From Candidatus Tokpelaia hoelldoblerii (GTDB taxonomy: Bacteria; Pseudomonadota; Alphaproteobacteria; Rhizobiales; Rhizobiaceae), in assembly GCA_002005325.1 (NCBI GenBank), contig CP017315.1, positions 1,426,001 through 1,490,000 of the forward strand: a stretch of DNA of 64,000 nucleotides, given 5' to 3'. The first letter of the stretch is position 1. Each line of letters begins with the position of its first letter. Made by a program: the position numbers and the translations under genes. The notes under the pieces are model-generated. The model was not told where the DNA came from, searched no databases, and saw only the letters and a program-made list of their open reading frames with translations. This document shows positions 34,829-43,032 of this stretch, piece after piece.

Positions 34829-34987
34829 GTAAAACTCCTCGTTCATAACATATTACCAGCCCGTTTGAAAAAGTGTAATTCCGACTGGTTTTATTTCATT
34901 GTTTTGAAAGGCTGCATAATACCGTATGGATTGTATCCGGAATTACCTGAATAATATGAATAAAAGAACGCCGCTTGGCAAGTGATG

Positions 34988-35026
34988 AAAAAAAGCCGCG
35001 GCGTTTGCCTCGCCGCAGCCTTTTTC
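34988..35026 (-). terminator. Intrinsic terminator of sodB
   Basis: On the minus strand a GC-rich stem (GGCTGCGGCG pairing with CGCCGCGGCT, with a wobble) and a 7-nt loop is followed by TTTTTTTC. It starts about 20 bp after the sodB stop. Confidence 0.7.
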
Positions 35027-35043
35027 ATGACTCCCAAATCAGA

Positions 35044-35640
35044 TCAGGCGCTTTCGTACATGTCCAGCACATGATCCCAGTTGATCAGATGATCAACAAA
35101 AGCTTCCAGATATTTCGGGCGGGCATTGCGGTAGTCGATATAATAGGAATGCTCCCACACATCGACCCCCAGAATCGGCATTGCGCCATGCACCAGCGGA
35201 TTTTCACCATTCGGCGTTTTCATGATTTCCAGCTTGCCGCCTTTAACCGCCAGCCACGCCCAGCCGGAACCGAACTGCGCCGTACCGGCGGCGATGAAAT
35301 CAGCGCGGAACTTGTCATAGCCGCCAAGGTCAGACTCAATCGCCTTCATCAGTTTTTCCGGCAGGCTCTGGCCGCCGCCGCCTTTTTTCATCCATTTCCA
35401 GAAATGGATGTGGTTATAATGCTGGGCTGCATTATTGAACAGGCCGACATTTTTACCAAAGCTCTGCCTGACCACATCTTCCAGGCTTTTGCCTTCAAGC
35501 CCGCTGCCTTCCAGCAATTTGTTGCCATTGGTGACATAAGCCTGATGGTGCTTGTCATGGTGATATTCCAGCGTTTCACGCGACATAAAAGGGGCAAGCG
35601 CTTCATAAGCATAAGGCAGGGCGGGTAATTCAAAAGCCAT
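35044..35640 (-). CDS. sodB: Superoxide dismutase, iron type
   Basis: A 198-aa Fe/Mn superoxide dismutase. Metal ligands are H27 (YHHDKHHQAY), H77 (NHIHFW), D160 and H164 (DVWEHSYYIDY). The NNAAQ sequence (Q73) places the outer-sphere glutamine where iron enzymes carry it, which favours Fe. No signal peptide, so it is cytosolic. The gene is monocistronic with its own terminator. Confidence 0.94.
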   Translation of the reverse strand: MAFELPALPYAYEALAPFMSRETLEYHHDKHHQAYVTNGNKLLEGSGLEGKSLEDVVRQSFGKNVGLFNNAAQHYNHIHFWKWMKKGGGGQSLPEKLMKAIESDLGGYDKFRADFIAAGTAQFGSGWAWLAVKGGKLEIMKTPNGENPLVHGAMPILGVDVWEHSYYIDYRNARPKYLEAFVDHLINWDHVLDMYESA

Positions 35641-35867
35641 TTCTCTATCTCCTTGAATTGATCAATGCAAAAGCAGCGTTCCGCTGCATTCCCTTCAATC
35701 TGGCCCGCCCCGCAGCAAAAAACAAGCCCGAATCGCCATCAGCCGGACACATTTTGCCGAGGAGGGAAAAGCATCATTCGGGAACCATCCGCTTAATAAA
35801 AAATTAATTGTCTAGTGCCAGGCGCTGCTTTTATGTGCTGCAGCGCCTTGAAATGAGGATTTTGACA

Positions 35868-36557
35868 ATGCGTAAACACCAGAAACCATGTCGCGCCCTT
35901 CTGGCGACATTAACAGCAGGCCTGATGCTTGCAGGTTGTACAACCTTTGGCAACGGCCTCCCCGGTATCAATGCGGGCTCGCTGTTCAACAAACAGCAGG
36001 GCACCACATTCTCCTATCCACAGATTTATGCCGCCAAAACAGATGGCGGTTATACTATACCTGCTGTACCATGGGAAAAAATCAACCCCAGCTATCTGCG
36101 CCAGACTGTCAATTATCCGACAAGCGAAGCCCCGGGCACGATTGTCGTTGATACAGGCAGCCGCCATCTCTACCTTGTAGAGAGCAACGGCAAAGCTATC
36201 CGTTACGGTATCGGTATCGGCCGTGCGGGCTTTTCATGGTCGGGCCGTGCTGTTGTTGACCATAAACAGCAGTGGCCGCGCTGGTTCCCGCCGGCAGAAA
36301 TGATCAGCCGTAAACCGGAACTGCAACACTACAGCGCCGCCAATGGCGGCATGGGGCCAGGGCTGAAAAACCCGCTTGGCGCCCGCGCCCTTTACATCTA
36401 TCAGGGCGGCAAGGATACGCTTTACCGTATTCACGGCAACCCTGAATGGTGGTCTATCGGCAATGCGGTCTCTTCGGGCTGTATCCGTATGCTCAACCAG
36501 GACGCGATTGACCTTTATAACCGCGTCAGTGCAAAAGCGCCGATTGTTGTAAAGTAA
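35868..36557 (+). CDS. L,D-transpeptidase (YkuD/ErfK type) lipoprotein
   Basis: A 229-aa envelope enzyme that forms 3-3 peptidoglycan cross-links or attaches outer-membrane proteins to peptidoglycan. The ATG at 35868 has GAGGA upstream; the signal peptide ends at the lipobox LMLAGC (C24). The YkuD domain has IHGNPEWWSIG and the catalytic cysteine near residue 205 in SSGCIRMLN. Upstream, 35821-35847 holds a small GGCGCTG/CAGCGCC hairpin in the probable leader. The 5' neighbour sodB is divergent. Confidence 0.92.
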   Translation: MRKHQKPCRALLATLTAGLMLAGCTTFGNGLPGINAGSLFNKQQGTTFSYPQIYAAKTDGGYTIPAVPWEKINPSYLRQTVNYPTSEAPGTIVVDTGSRHLYLVESNGKAIRYGIGIGRAGFSWSGRAVVDHKQQWPRWFPPAEMISRKPELQHYSAANGGMGPGLKNPLGARALYIYQGGKDTLYRIHGNPEWWSIGNAVSSGCIRMLNQDAIDLYNRVSAKAPIVVK

Positions 36558-36570
36558 CTTACGCAAATCC

Positions 36571-36605
36571 AACCCCCGCCTGCACCCGTATGGCGGGGGT
36601 TTTCT
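36571..36605 (+). terminator. Strong intrinsic terminator after the L,D-transpeptidase gene
   Basis: A perfect 10-bp stem AACCCCCGCC / GGCGGGGGTT with an 11-nt loop followed by TTCTTTATTTTTT. It directly abuts the stop codon of the convergent HerA-like gene. Confidence 0.8.
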
Positions 36606-38135
36606 TTATTTTTTACCGCCGCCAAACAGATTGCCCAGAATACCGCGCACAATATTGGTGCCTGACCTGGCAATCGAGCGGCCAATCGCATTGGCGGCAG
36701 AGCGGGTGGCGGATTTCAGCGCCGCCTCGGCGACCGACTGGCGGCCGCGCCCCTTCTTTCCGGATGTCCCCAGCACATCCCCCCATAAACCGCCCTCGTC
36801 CCGCGTTTTCGCCTTGTCCTGCGCCGCCTTTGCCGCCGCTCCCCGTTGCAGCATTTCATAAGCGGATTCGCGGTCGAGCATTGTGTCATAGTGGCCGGCA
36901 ACAGGGCTTTTGGCCATAATCTGTTTTCGTTCCGTTGCGGCAAGCGGGCCGATTTGCGAATGCGGCGGCCGGATTATCGTGCGCTGCACCACTGACGGCA
37001 CCCCTTTCTCCTGCAAGGTTGACACCAGCGCCTCGCCGGTCGCCAGATCCATAATGGCCTTTTGCGTGTTAAAAGCCGGATTGGCGCGGAATGTCGCGGC
37101 GGCAGCTTTAACGGCCGCCACCTCTTTCGGCGTATAGGCGCGCAGCGCGTGCTGTATCCGGTTGCCAAGCTGCGCCAGCACTGTTTCAGGCACATCCAGC
37201 GGATTTTGCGAAATAAAATAAACGCCGACCCCTTTGGAGCGGATCAGCCGCACCACCTGTTCAATCCGTTCAATCAGGGCTTTGGGGGCGGAATCAAACA
37301 GCAAATGCGCCTCATCAAAGAAAAACACCAGTTTCGGTTTGTCCGGATCGCCGACCTCGGGCAGGCGCTCAAACAATTCCGACATCAGCCAGAGCAGAAA
37401 GGTTGAATACAGCCGCGGATTGTTCATCAGCTTGTCAGCGGCAAGAACATTGATAAAACCGCGGCCATCCCTTGCCGTGCGCATCAGATCGGACAGCTCA
37501 AGCGCCGGTTCGCCAAAAAATTTGTCACCGCCCTGCCCCTGCAGCACCAGCAGCTCACGCTGAATTGTTCCGACCGAAGCCTTGCTGACATTGCCATAGC
37601 GGGTTGAGAGTTCTGACGCATGCTCGCCGACATAGCCAAGCATCGCCTGCAGGTCTTTCAAATCGAGCAATAACAGCTTTTCATCATCTGCCGCCCGAAA
37701 GGCGATATTGAGCACCCCTTCCTGCGCCGCGGTCAGATTCATCAGCCGCGATAATAAAAGCGGCCCCATCTCGCTGATAGTGGCGCGGACAGGATGGCCG
37801 GATTCGCCAAAAATATCCCAGAAGATCACCGGATTGGCCTGCGGTTCCAGCTTCTTCAGGCCCACTTCCTTCGCCCGCGCCCTGATCCTGTCATTCAGCG
37901 CCCCGGCTTTGGCGATACCGGAAAGGTCGCCCTTGATATCGGCGCAGAACACCGGCACACCGGCGGCGGAAAACGCTTCAGCCAACACCTGCAATGTCAC
38001 GGTTTTACCGGTACCGGTCGCCCCCGTCACCAGCCCGTGGCGGTTGGCATAGGCAAGCCGGATATACTCCCGTTCAATCGTGCGTTTTTTCCCCTGATGG
38101 CTGGCACCGAGAAAAATCCCTTCGGCATCCTGCAT
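36606..38135 (-). CDS. DUF853/HerA-like AAA ATPase (YjgR type)
   Basis: A 509-aa ATPase of the HerA/FtsK superfamily, DUF853 subgroup. The Walker A motif GATGTGKT is at residues 38-45, the Walker B motif is LVFFFDEAHLL, and an arginine-rich C-terminus ends in Gly/Lys. The ATG at 38135 has AGGAG upstream; a longer frame begins earlier but lacks support. Members are called helicases by homology, but activity is poorly known. No nurA-like partner is adjacent. Confidence 0.87.
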   Translation of the reverse strand: MQDAEGIFLGASHQGKKRTIEREYIRLAYANRHGLVTGATGTGKTVTLQVLAEAFSAAGVPVFCADIKGDLSGIAKAGALNDRIRARAKEVGLKKLEPQANPVIFWDIFGESGHPVRATISEMGPLLLSRLMNLTAAQEGVLNIAFRAADDEKLLLLDLKDLQAMLGYVGEHASELSTRYGNVSKASVGTIQRELLVLQGQGGDKFFGEPALELSDLMRTARDGRGFINVLAADKLMNNPRLYSTFLLWLMSELFERLPEVGDPDKPKLVFFFDEAHLLFDSAPKALIERIEQVVRLIRSKGVGVYFISQNPLDVPETVLAQLGNRIQHALRAYTPKEVAAVKAAAATFRANPAFNTQKAIMDLATGEALVSTLQEKGVPSVVQRTIIRPPHSQIGPLAATERKQIMAKSPVAGHYDTMLDRESAYEMLQRGAAAKAAQDKAKTRDEGGLWGDVLGTSGKKGRGRQSVAEAALKSATRSAANAIGRSIARSGTNIVRGILGNLFGGGKK

Positions 38136-38293
38136 TGGCAAATCTCCTGTTTGATGTATTTTATTAAGTGTCATTCCTGTGACGATCTTCAAGCATCTTA
38201 TACATATAACAGTAAACCGCTTGCATGAGCCAAGAGAAAAATTTACACTGTTTTTGCTGTTTCATTGCGTTCGGCACAAAGGTTAAGGATATT

Positions 38294-39616
38294 ATGAGCA
38301 AAAAGCCCATCACTGTCGGCCACAACACAGGCCATCCCCGTACCGCCCTCTGGACAATCATGCAGCGTGCAGATGATCCTGATATCAAGCGCGCCAACCA
38401 GCAGCTGAAGGATGATATCACCCATGGCGCAAACGGCGTTGCGCTGGTGTTTGAAGGCGCGCACAATGCTTTCGGCTACGGATTGCCGGCGAAGAAAGAT
38501 ACAATCGCGCGCCTGTTTGACGGCATAGCGCTTGATGGCCTGCATATCCGCCTTGACAACCATCCCCATGGCCGGGCGCTGACCGATACAGTCATCGACT
38601 ATCTGCAAAAAAGCGGCCTTGATCCGCACAAAACCAACATCACCTTCGGCACCGATCCGACAGCGGCACTTGCCACCACAGGGCGGTTGAAAATGTCGAT
38701 TGCAGCGCTGAAGGCCTCGCTGCCGCAATCCATGTCGGCATTTTTCTCGTCCGGCCTGCCAGGAATTGTGCTGGAAGCCGATGGCCGCCCCTATCACAAT
38801 GCCGGCGCAACTGTGGCGCAGGAAATCGGCACCATGCTTTCGGTTGCCTGCAGTCATCTGCGCATGGTGGAAGAGGGGCGCCACCATATCGCCTATGCCC
38901 TGCCGCATATCGGCTTTGCCACCGCGCTTGACCAGAACCTTGTTCTGGGGCTGGCCAAATTGCAGGCCCTGCAGATGCTATGGCACCGGGTGCAGGAAAA
39001 AAACGGCATCACCAATCCGCTGCCTGCCGTCATCCATGTGGAAACCTCCATGCGGATGATGACACAGCGCGATATCCTGACCAACATCCCGCGCACCACT
39101 GCCGCGGCAATCGCGGCCATTGCCGGCGGCGCAGCATCCCTAAGCGTACTGCCTTACAGCATTGCCCTTGGCCTGCCTGATACAGACGCGCGCCGCCAGG
39201 CCCGCAACACGCAACTGGTGTTTGCCCGTGAGGTGAAAACACCTCTTAACGGTTCTTATACGCAACCGGCCGGCATGGCTGATGATATTGCCGCGGCCGC
39301 ATGGCAGGAATATCAGCGTTTTGAAAAAGATGGCGGCGTTCTGGACAGCCTGATTGACGGGAGCCTGGCGCGCCGGTTCATGGAAGCGCAGGATTTGCGT
39401 GTCACGTCTTACCTGAAAGGCGAGCGCAGCATTCTCGGCACAACGCAATATCGTCAGAAAAAACAACCGCCTGCCGGTATTTACAAGAACAGCTCCCGTG
39501 ATTTTATTGCTGAAGGGATTGAGCATTGCGCCCCACTGGTACGCAAACGTCTTGATGTCAGCGTGGAAGAGGCCGCGGCGCACGCACCGGTTGAAGCAAT
39601 CGACGGCGCTCCGTAA
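38294..39616 (+). CDS. Methylmalonyl-CoA mutase-like protein without the B12-binding domain
   Basis: A 440-aa protein resembling the TIM-barrel domain of methylmalonyl-CoA mutases, closest in size to the non-catalytic small (beta, MutA) subunit. Landmarks are HVETSMRMMTQRDILTNIPR, LPYSIALGLPDTDARRQARN and the following PAGMADDIA, matching the mutase core. The C-terminal cobalamin domain (DxHxxG) is absent, and no MutB-type subunit is within the window. The ATG at 38294 has AAGGA upstream. It might pair with a distant subunit or have another role. Confidence 0.75.
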   Translation: MSKKPITVGHNTGHPRTALWTIMQRADDPDIKRANQQLKDDITHGANGVALVFEGAHNAFGYGLPAKKDTIARLFDGIALDGLHIRLDNHPHGRALTDTVIDYLQKSGLDPHKTNITFGTDPTAALATTGRLKMSIAALKASLPQSMSAFFSSGLPGIVLEADGRPYHNAGATVAQEIGTMLSVACSHLRMVEEGRHHIAYALPHIGFATALDQNLVLGLAKLQALQMLWHRVQEKNGITNPLPAVIHVETSMRMMTQRDILTNIPRTTAAAIAAIAGGAASLSVLPYSIALGLPDTDARRQARNTQLVFAREVKTPLNGSYTQPAGMADDIAAAAWQEYQRFEKDGGVLDSLIDGSLARRFMEAQDLRVTSYLKGERSILGTTQYRQKKQPPAGIYKNSSRDFIAEGIEHCAPLVRKRLDVSVEEAAAHAPVEAIDGAP

Positions 39617-39685
39617 GAATGCACTGTCATGCAATACAAAACGCTTCTGCCCGGTTATTTTCTCTGTCTTTTTCTGCGCTCTCAG

Positions 39686-40045
39686 CTACTGCCCTGTACA
39701 AGGGAAAGCTGCGGATAAATATAGGTAAACAAGAATATTAGCAGGAGAATGCCTGTCCTTTGGATTATCCTTCAACCCTTTGCAGACTACATCACTAAGC
39801 TGGGTGTTTAGTACATTCGACGGATAACAAAGCTGATAAGATGACTTCTGTTCTGTAGCCTCTGTATACCATGTCAACAATAGAAGTGCATCAACAACAC
39901 CAGTAGTATACCCTACAACATAACCTTGTTCAGTCTGACAGTACTGGTGGAGTCTGTTACCATCCAGATAATAACCACCAGCTGCATTCGCATGACTGCT
40001 CATAAACACCATCACAAATGCCACAGAAAACATCCTCAAGTTCAT
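39686..40045 (-). CDS. Rap1a/Tai-family immunity-like exported protein
   Basis: A 119-aa protein with a signal peptide (MFSVAFVMVFMSSHANA) and the Rap1a/Tai pattern: a QYC motif, GYTTGVVDALLLLTWY, a central LCYPSNV, and a final helix ending AFPC with four cysteines able to form disulphides. Such proteins neutralise type VI amidase effectors in the periplasm, though many members stand alone. The ATG has a strong GGAGGGG site. Base composition is clearly more A+T-rich than the neighbours, suggesting acquisition. No effector or secretion gene is nearby. Confidence 0.75.
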   Translation of the reverse strand: MNLRMFSVAFVMVFMSSHANAAGGYYLDGNRLHQYCQTEQGYVVGYTTGVVDALLLLTWYTEATEQKSSYQLCYPSNVLNTQLSDVVCKGLKDNPKDRHSPANILVYLYLSAAFPCTGQ

Positions 40046-40205
40046 GATTCCCCCTCCCCTTTTGTCTATTTATATATTTGCTTGCCAAAGGAATTTTTTA
40101 TGCTTGTAATTCTGGCTCCATCACCCGTTCATTCTTGGATTGGCAATCGTGCTTCTACGGAACGCAGCCTGAAGCAGTTTGCATTTATGCAATACATAAA
40201 CCGCT

Positions 40206-40697
40206 CTAGTTCAACCCTGTTTTGATCGCCTTGATAGAAGCGTCAAACAGCTTGTCAGCGCCCTTCTTGTCAAGTTTGTCGCCAATAACCTGCCCGGCGG
40301 CGGCAACAGCCAGATCAACAGCGGTATTGCGCACCGTGCTGACAGCTTCCGCTTCAGCAGAAGCAATCTTCTGCTCGGCCATTTTGTTGCGGCGGGCAAC
40401 GAAGTCCTCTATTTTCTTGCGGGCATCCCTGGCAAAAAGCTCAGCCTCACGTTTGGCAGCCAGAATAATCTCTTCCGCCTCTTTTTCAGCCAGTTCACGC
40501 TTGCGCTGATATTCGGCCAGAAGCTGCTGGGCTTCCTCACGCAGGCGGCGGGCTTCCTCAAGTTCATCCTGGATGCGTTGTGCCCGGCCATCAAGATTGC
40601 GGCCAATCCATGCCGGCACTTTAAGATAAACGAGAAGCCCGAGAAAAAGAACAAGCGCAATAAAAGCCCAGAATGTTTCGTTGAAGACTGTATCCAT
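40206..40697 (-). CDS. atpF: ATP synthase F0 subunit b
   Basis: A 163-aa b subunit of the peripheral stalk. One N-terminal transmembrane helix (FWAFIALVLFLGLLVYLKVP) is followed by a long charged coiled coil (RIQDELEEARRLREEAQQLL). It is the last gene of the F0 operon and follows the b' gene by 17 bp. F1 genes are not in the window, as expected for alphaproteobacteria, where the two operons are split. Confidence 0.95.
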   Translation of the reverse strand: MDTVFNETFWAFIALVLFLGLLVYLKVPAWIGRNLDGRAQRIQDELEEARRLREEAQQLLAEYQRKRELAEKEAEEIILAAKREAELFARDARKKIEDFVARRNKMAEQKIASAEAEAVSTVRNTAVDLAVAAAGQVIGDKLDKKGADKLFDASIKAIKTGLN

Positions 40698-40714
40698 TAT
40701 TGTTCTCTCACCCT

Positions 40715-41257
40715 TCAGTTTCCGGCAGACTGCACAGCCTTGCTGACAGCGGCTTTATCAACCTTGCCAACAAGCTTTTCCACCAGTTCCGCGGCTGTAT
40801 CCTCAGCAATTGCGCCCACATCCTGCAACGCCTTGTCGCGGATTTCCGCAATACGCTTTTCTGATTCCGCCAGCTTTTTTTCAAGCCCCGCCTCAACATC
40901 CCGATGTTCGGCTTCTGTCTTCATCCGGGCTTCCTCTGTTGCAGTCCGGGCAATAGAAGCAGCACGGAGACGTGCGTCCGCCAGCACCTTTTCATAAATC
41001 GCAACGGCGGCGTCCGCTTCTTCCTTCATACGCGCGGCCTGATCAAGATCAGAGGCAATCCGGTCACGGCGCAACTCAATCACACCACCAATCCGCGGCA
41101 AAACGACACGGGCCATAAACAGATAGAACAACCCGAAAGAAACCGCCAGCCAGAACAAATGAGAACTGAAATAGGATGTATCAAAAGGCGGAAAAACGCG
41201 CGCCGCCGCCGGTGCAGCGTGTCCATCTGTCTGTGCCAAAGCTGAGGATATGAACAT
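40715..41257 (-). CDS. atpG: ATP synthase F0 subunit b' (second b-type subunit)
   Basis: A 180-aa b' subunit, the alphaproteobacterial/photosynthetic-type partner of b. The N-terminal stretch is variable (FISSALAQTDGHAAPAA); then come FPPFDTSYFSSHLFWLAVSF with the membrane helix and an Ala/Glu-rich coiled coil. The ATG at 41257 was chosen because AGGA precedes it; a longer frame starts 36 bp upstream. Some annotators call this gene atpF2 or atpX. Confidence 0.93.
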   Translation of the reverse strand: MFISSALAQTDGHAAPAAARVFPPFDTSYFSSHLFWLAVSFGLFYLFMARVVLPRIGGVIELRRDRIASDLDQAARMKEEADAAVAIYEKVLADARLRAASIARTATEEARMKTEAEHRDVEAGLEKKLAESEKRIAEIRDKALQDVGAIAEDTAAELVEKLVGKVDKAAVSKAVQSAGN

Positions 41258-41331
41258 TCCTGTTTTTCCTTTATACCGGCCAATGCCCCGCATACCCTGA
41301 AAACAGGCGGATGCAGAAACAAAAATTCAGC

Positions 41332-41380
41332 CCTGCCCGCCGGACAGCAAGACATAAGTCAGGCGTCATACGCGGGCAGG
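41332..41380 (-). promoter_or_regulatory. Inverted repeat in the atpE-atpF' gap
   Basis: Arms CCTGCCCGC (41332-41340) and GCGGGCAGG (41372-41380), 9 bp each, with a 31-nt loop. On the minus strand a T-containing stretch (GAATTTTTGTTT) follows. It lies downstream of atpE in the longest gap of the operon, so partial termination or RNA processing that raises atpE output is possible. Confidence 0.45.
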
Positions 41381-41392
41381 CGGTTACGCCTT

Positions 41393-41620
41393 TCAAGCGA
41401 CGAACAACAGAATAAGTGCAACGAGCAGTGAGAAAATGCCCAGAGCTTCTGTCACAGCAAAACCGAAAACCAGACGGCCGAACTGGCTGTCAGCCGCAGA
41501 CGGATTGCGCAATGCACCTGCCAGGAAGCTGGAAAAGATATTGCCCAGACCGATAGCTGTCCCCGCCATGCCAAAACAGGCAAGACCGGCGCCGATGTAT
41601 TTTGCTGCTTCTGCTTCCAT
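41393..41620 (-). CDS. atpE: ATP synthase F0 subunit c
   Basis: The 75-aa proteolipid forms the rotor ring. Two transmembrane hairpin helices flank the polar loop with ALRNPSA; the proton-carrying glutamate lies in AVTEALGIF. Length and motif are standard for alphaproteobacteria. Confidence 0.96.
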   Translation of the reverse strand: MEAEAAKYIGAGLACFGMAGTAIGLGNIFSSFLAGALRNPSAADSQFGRLVFGFAVTEALGIFSLLVALILLFVA

Positions 41621-41679
41621 GGTTATTCTCCTTAAAATTGTAAATCATGGATTTTTATCTGGCGGGTATCCGCCGGTTT

Positions 41680-42435
41680 TCAGTGTCCGGGATGCACCGC
41701 ATCATTGAGGTACATACAGGTCAATACAGTGAAGACATAGGCTTGCAGGAAGGCCACCAGAAACTCCAGCGCCGTAACAGCCACAGTCACAATCAGCGGC
41801 AGGATTGCGCCGCCGACACCGACCACGCCCAACGATGCCAGCGAGAAAACAAAGCCCGCAAACACCTTGAGGGTAATATGCCCCGCCAGCATATTGGCGA
41901 ACAAACGCACAGACAGGCTGACCGGGCGGGAAAGAAACGAAACAATCTCAACAATTGTGAGAAGCGGCATGATAGCGAGCGGCACACCGCTTGGCGCAAA
42001 AAGCCGCAGGAAACCAAAGCCGTTTTTATAAACGCCATAAATAACCACTGTCGCAATCACCAGCATAGACAGGGCAAAGGTGATAATGATCTGTGTTGTC
42101 ACCGTATAAAAATACGGGAAAAGGCCGATAAAATTCGCCACCAGCACAAACACGAACAGGGAAAATACCAGCGGGAAAAACCGCATGCCTTGCGCACCGG
42201 CAGATTCACGCAAGGTCGAGGCGACAAATTCATAGATCATTTCGGATACAGACTGCATCCGTGTCGGCACAAGAGCGCGGCTTGACGAGGTCAGAAACAG
42301 GAACAGAGAAGAAAAAACAACTGTCACCACCAGAAACAGCGAGACATTGGTAAAAGACAGATCCCAGCCATTGACAGGGATATCAACATAGCGCGCGACC
42401 TCAAACTGATGTATCGGATCCGGATTGTTCGCCAC
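41680..42435 (-). CDS. atpB: ATP synthase F0 subunit a
   Basis: The 251-aa a subunit forms the proton half-channels. It has five or six transmembrane helices and the essential arginine in SLSVRLFANMLAGH. It follows atpI by 29 bp and precedes atpE. Confidence 0.96.
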   Translation of the reverse strand: MANNPDPIHQFEVARYVDIPVNGWDLSFTNVSLFLVVTVVFSSLFLFLTSSSRALVPTRMQSVSEMIYEFVASTLRESAGAQGMRFFPLVFSLFVFVLVANFIGLFPYFYTVTTQIIITFALSMLVIATVVIYGVYKNGFGFLRLFAPSGVPLAIMPLLTIVEIVSFLSRPVSLSVRLFANMLAGHITLKVFAGFVFSLASLGVVGVGGAILPLIVTVAVTALEFLVAFLQAYVFTVLTCMYLNDAVHPGH

Positions 42436-42464
42436 TTTAGAACCTCATTCATCCAGCTTGTATC

Positions 42465-42872
42465 TTACAAGCCTTTATCCTGTTTTTCGTCCTGTTCAGA
42501 CAGTTTATGCTTTTTTCCGACTTCAGAAGGCGCAACACGCCCTGTGGAACGCAGAACATTCAACACACCGGCGGCAAACCCGATAAAGAGGAAAAAAATC
42601 AATCCCCAGGGTTTTGTGCCAGCCAGTTGATCCAGCCCCAGCCCCAGAACAACGCCAACCACAATGGCCGCCAAAAACTCGCTCGAAAGCCTGAGCCCTT
42701 GCGCAAAACCTGATGGCGCCGCCTGTTCCTGCCGCTCCTGCTCCTGCAAACGCCCTTTGCTTTTGAGTTTCCTCTCCAGCGCCAGACGGCGTATATCAAG
42801 GGCATGATCCGGCACGTCCTGCTTCTGACGGGTATTTTTTACCGGCTTTGCGGTATTTTTCCCCTTAGCCAT
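42465..42872 (-). CDS. atpI: ATP synthase protein I
   Basis: A 135-aa AtpI-type assembly factor, first gene of the F0 operon. A long basic N-terminus precedes two transmembrane helices (FLAAIVVGVVLGLGLDQL and WGLIFFLFIGFAAGVLNV). ATG at 42872 gives proper spacing from GGAG; an ATG two codons upstream sits too close to that site. It probably helps assemble the c ring. Confidence 0.88.
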   Translation of the reverse strand: MAKGKNTAKPVKNTRQKQDVPDHALDIRRLALERKLKSKGRLQEQERQEQAAPSGFAQGLRLSSEFLAAIVVGVVLGLGLDQLAGTKPWGLIFFLFIGFAAGVLNVLRSTGRVAPSEVGKKHKLSEQDEKQDKGL

Positions 42873-43032
42873 TATCATACTCCGTCAATAAAAAGCAAAC
42901 CTGAAAGGTTTTCCTTCCAGGCTGCGCGCAACATATTGTTAACAATGCCATTCGTCAAGCAGGGAAAGCATGAAACAACCAGGGAAAATGCACCTTTTAT
43001 CACTTTTTATGCCTTGGCAACGGATAACAGGC

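Noticed and set aside
40179..40192. Short palindrome TTGCATTTATGCAA downstream of atpF
   Set aside because: No T tract or GC-rich stem follows, so a terminator is not supported.
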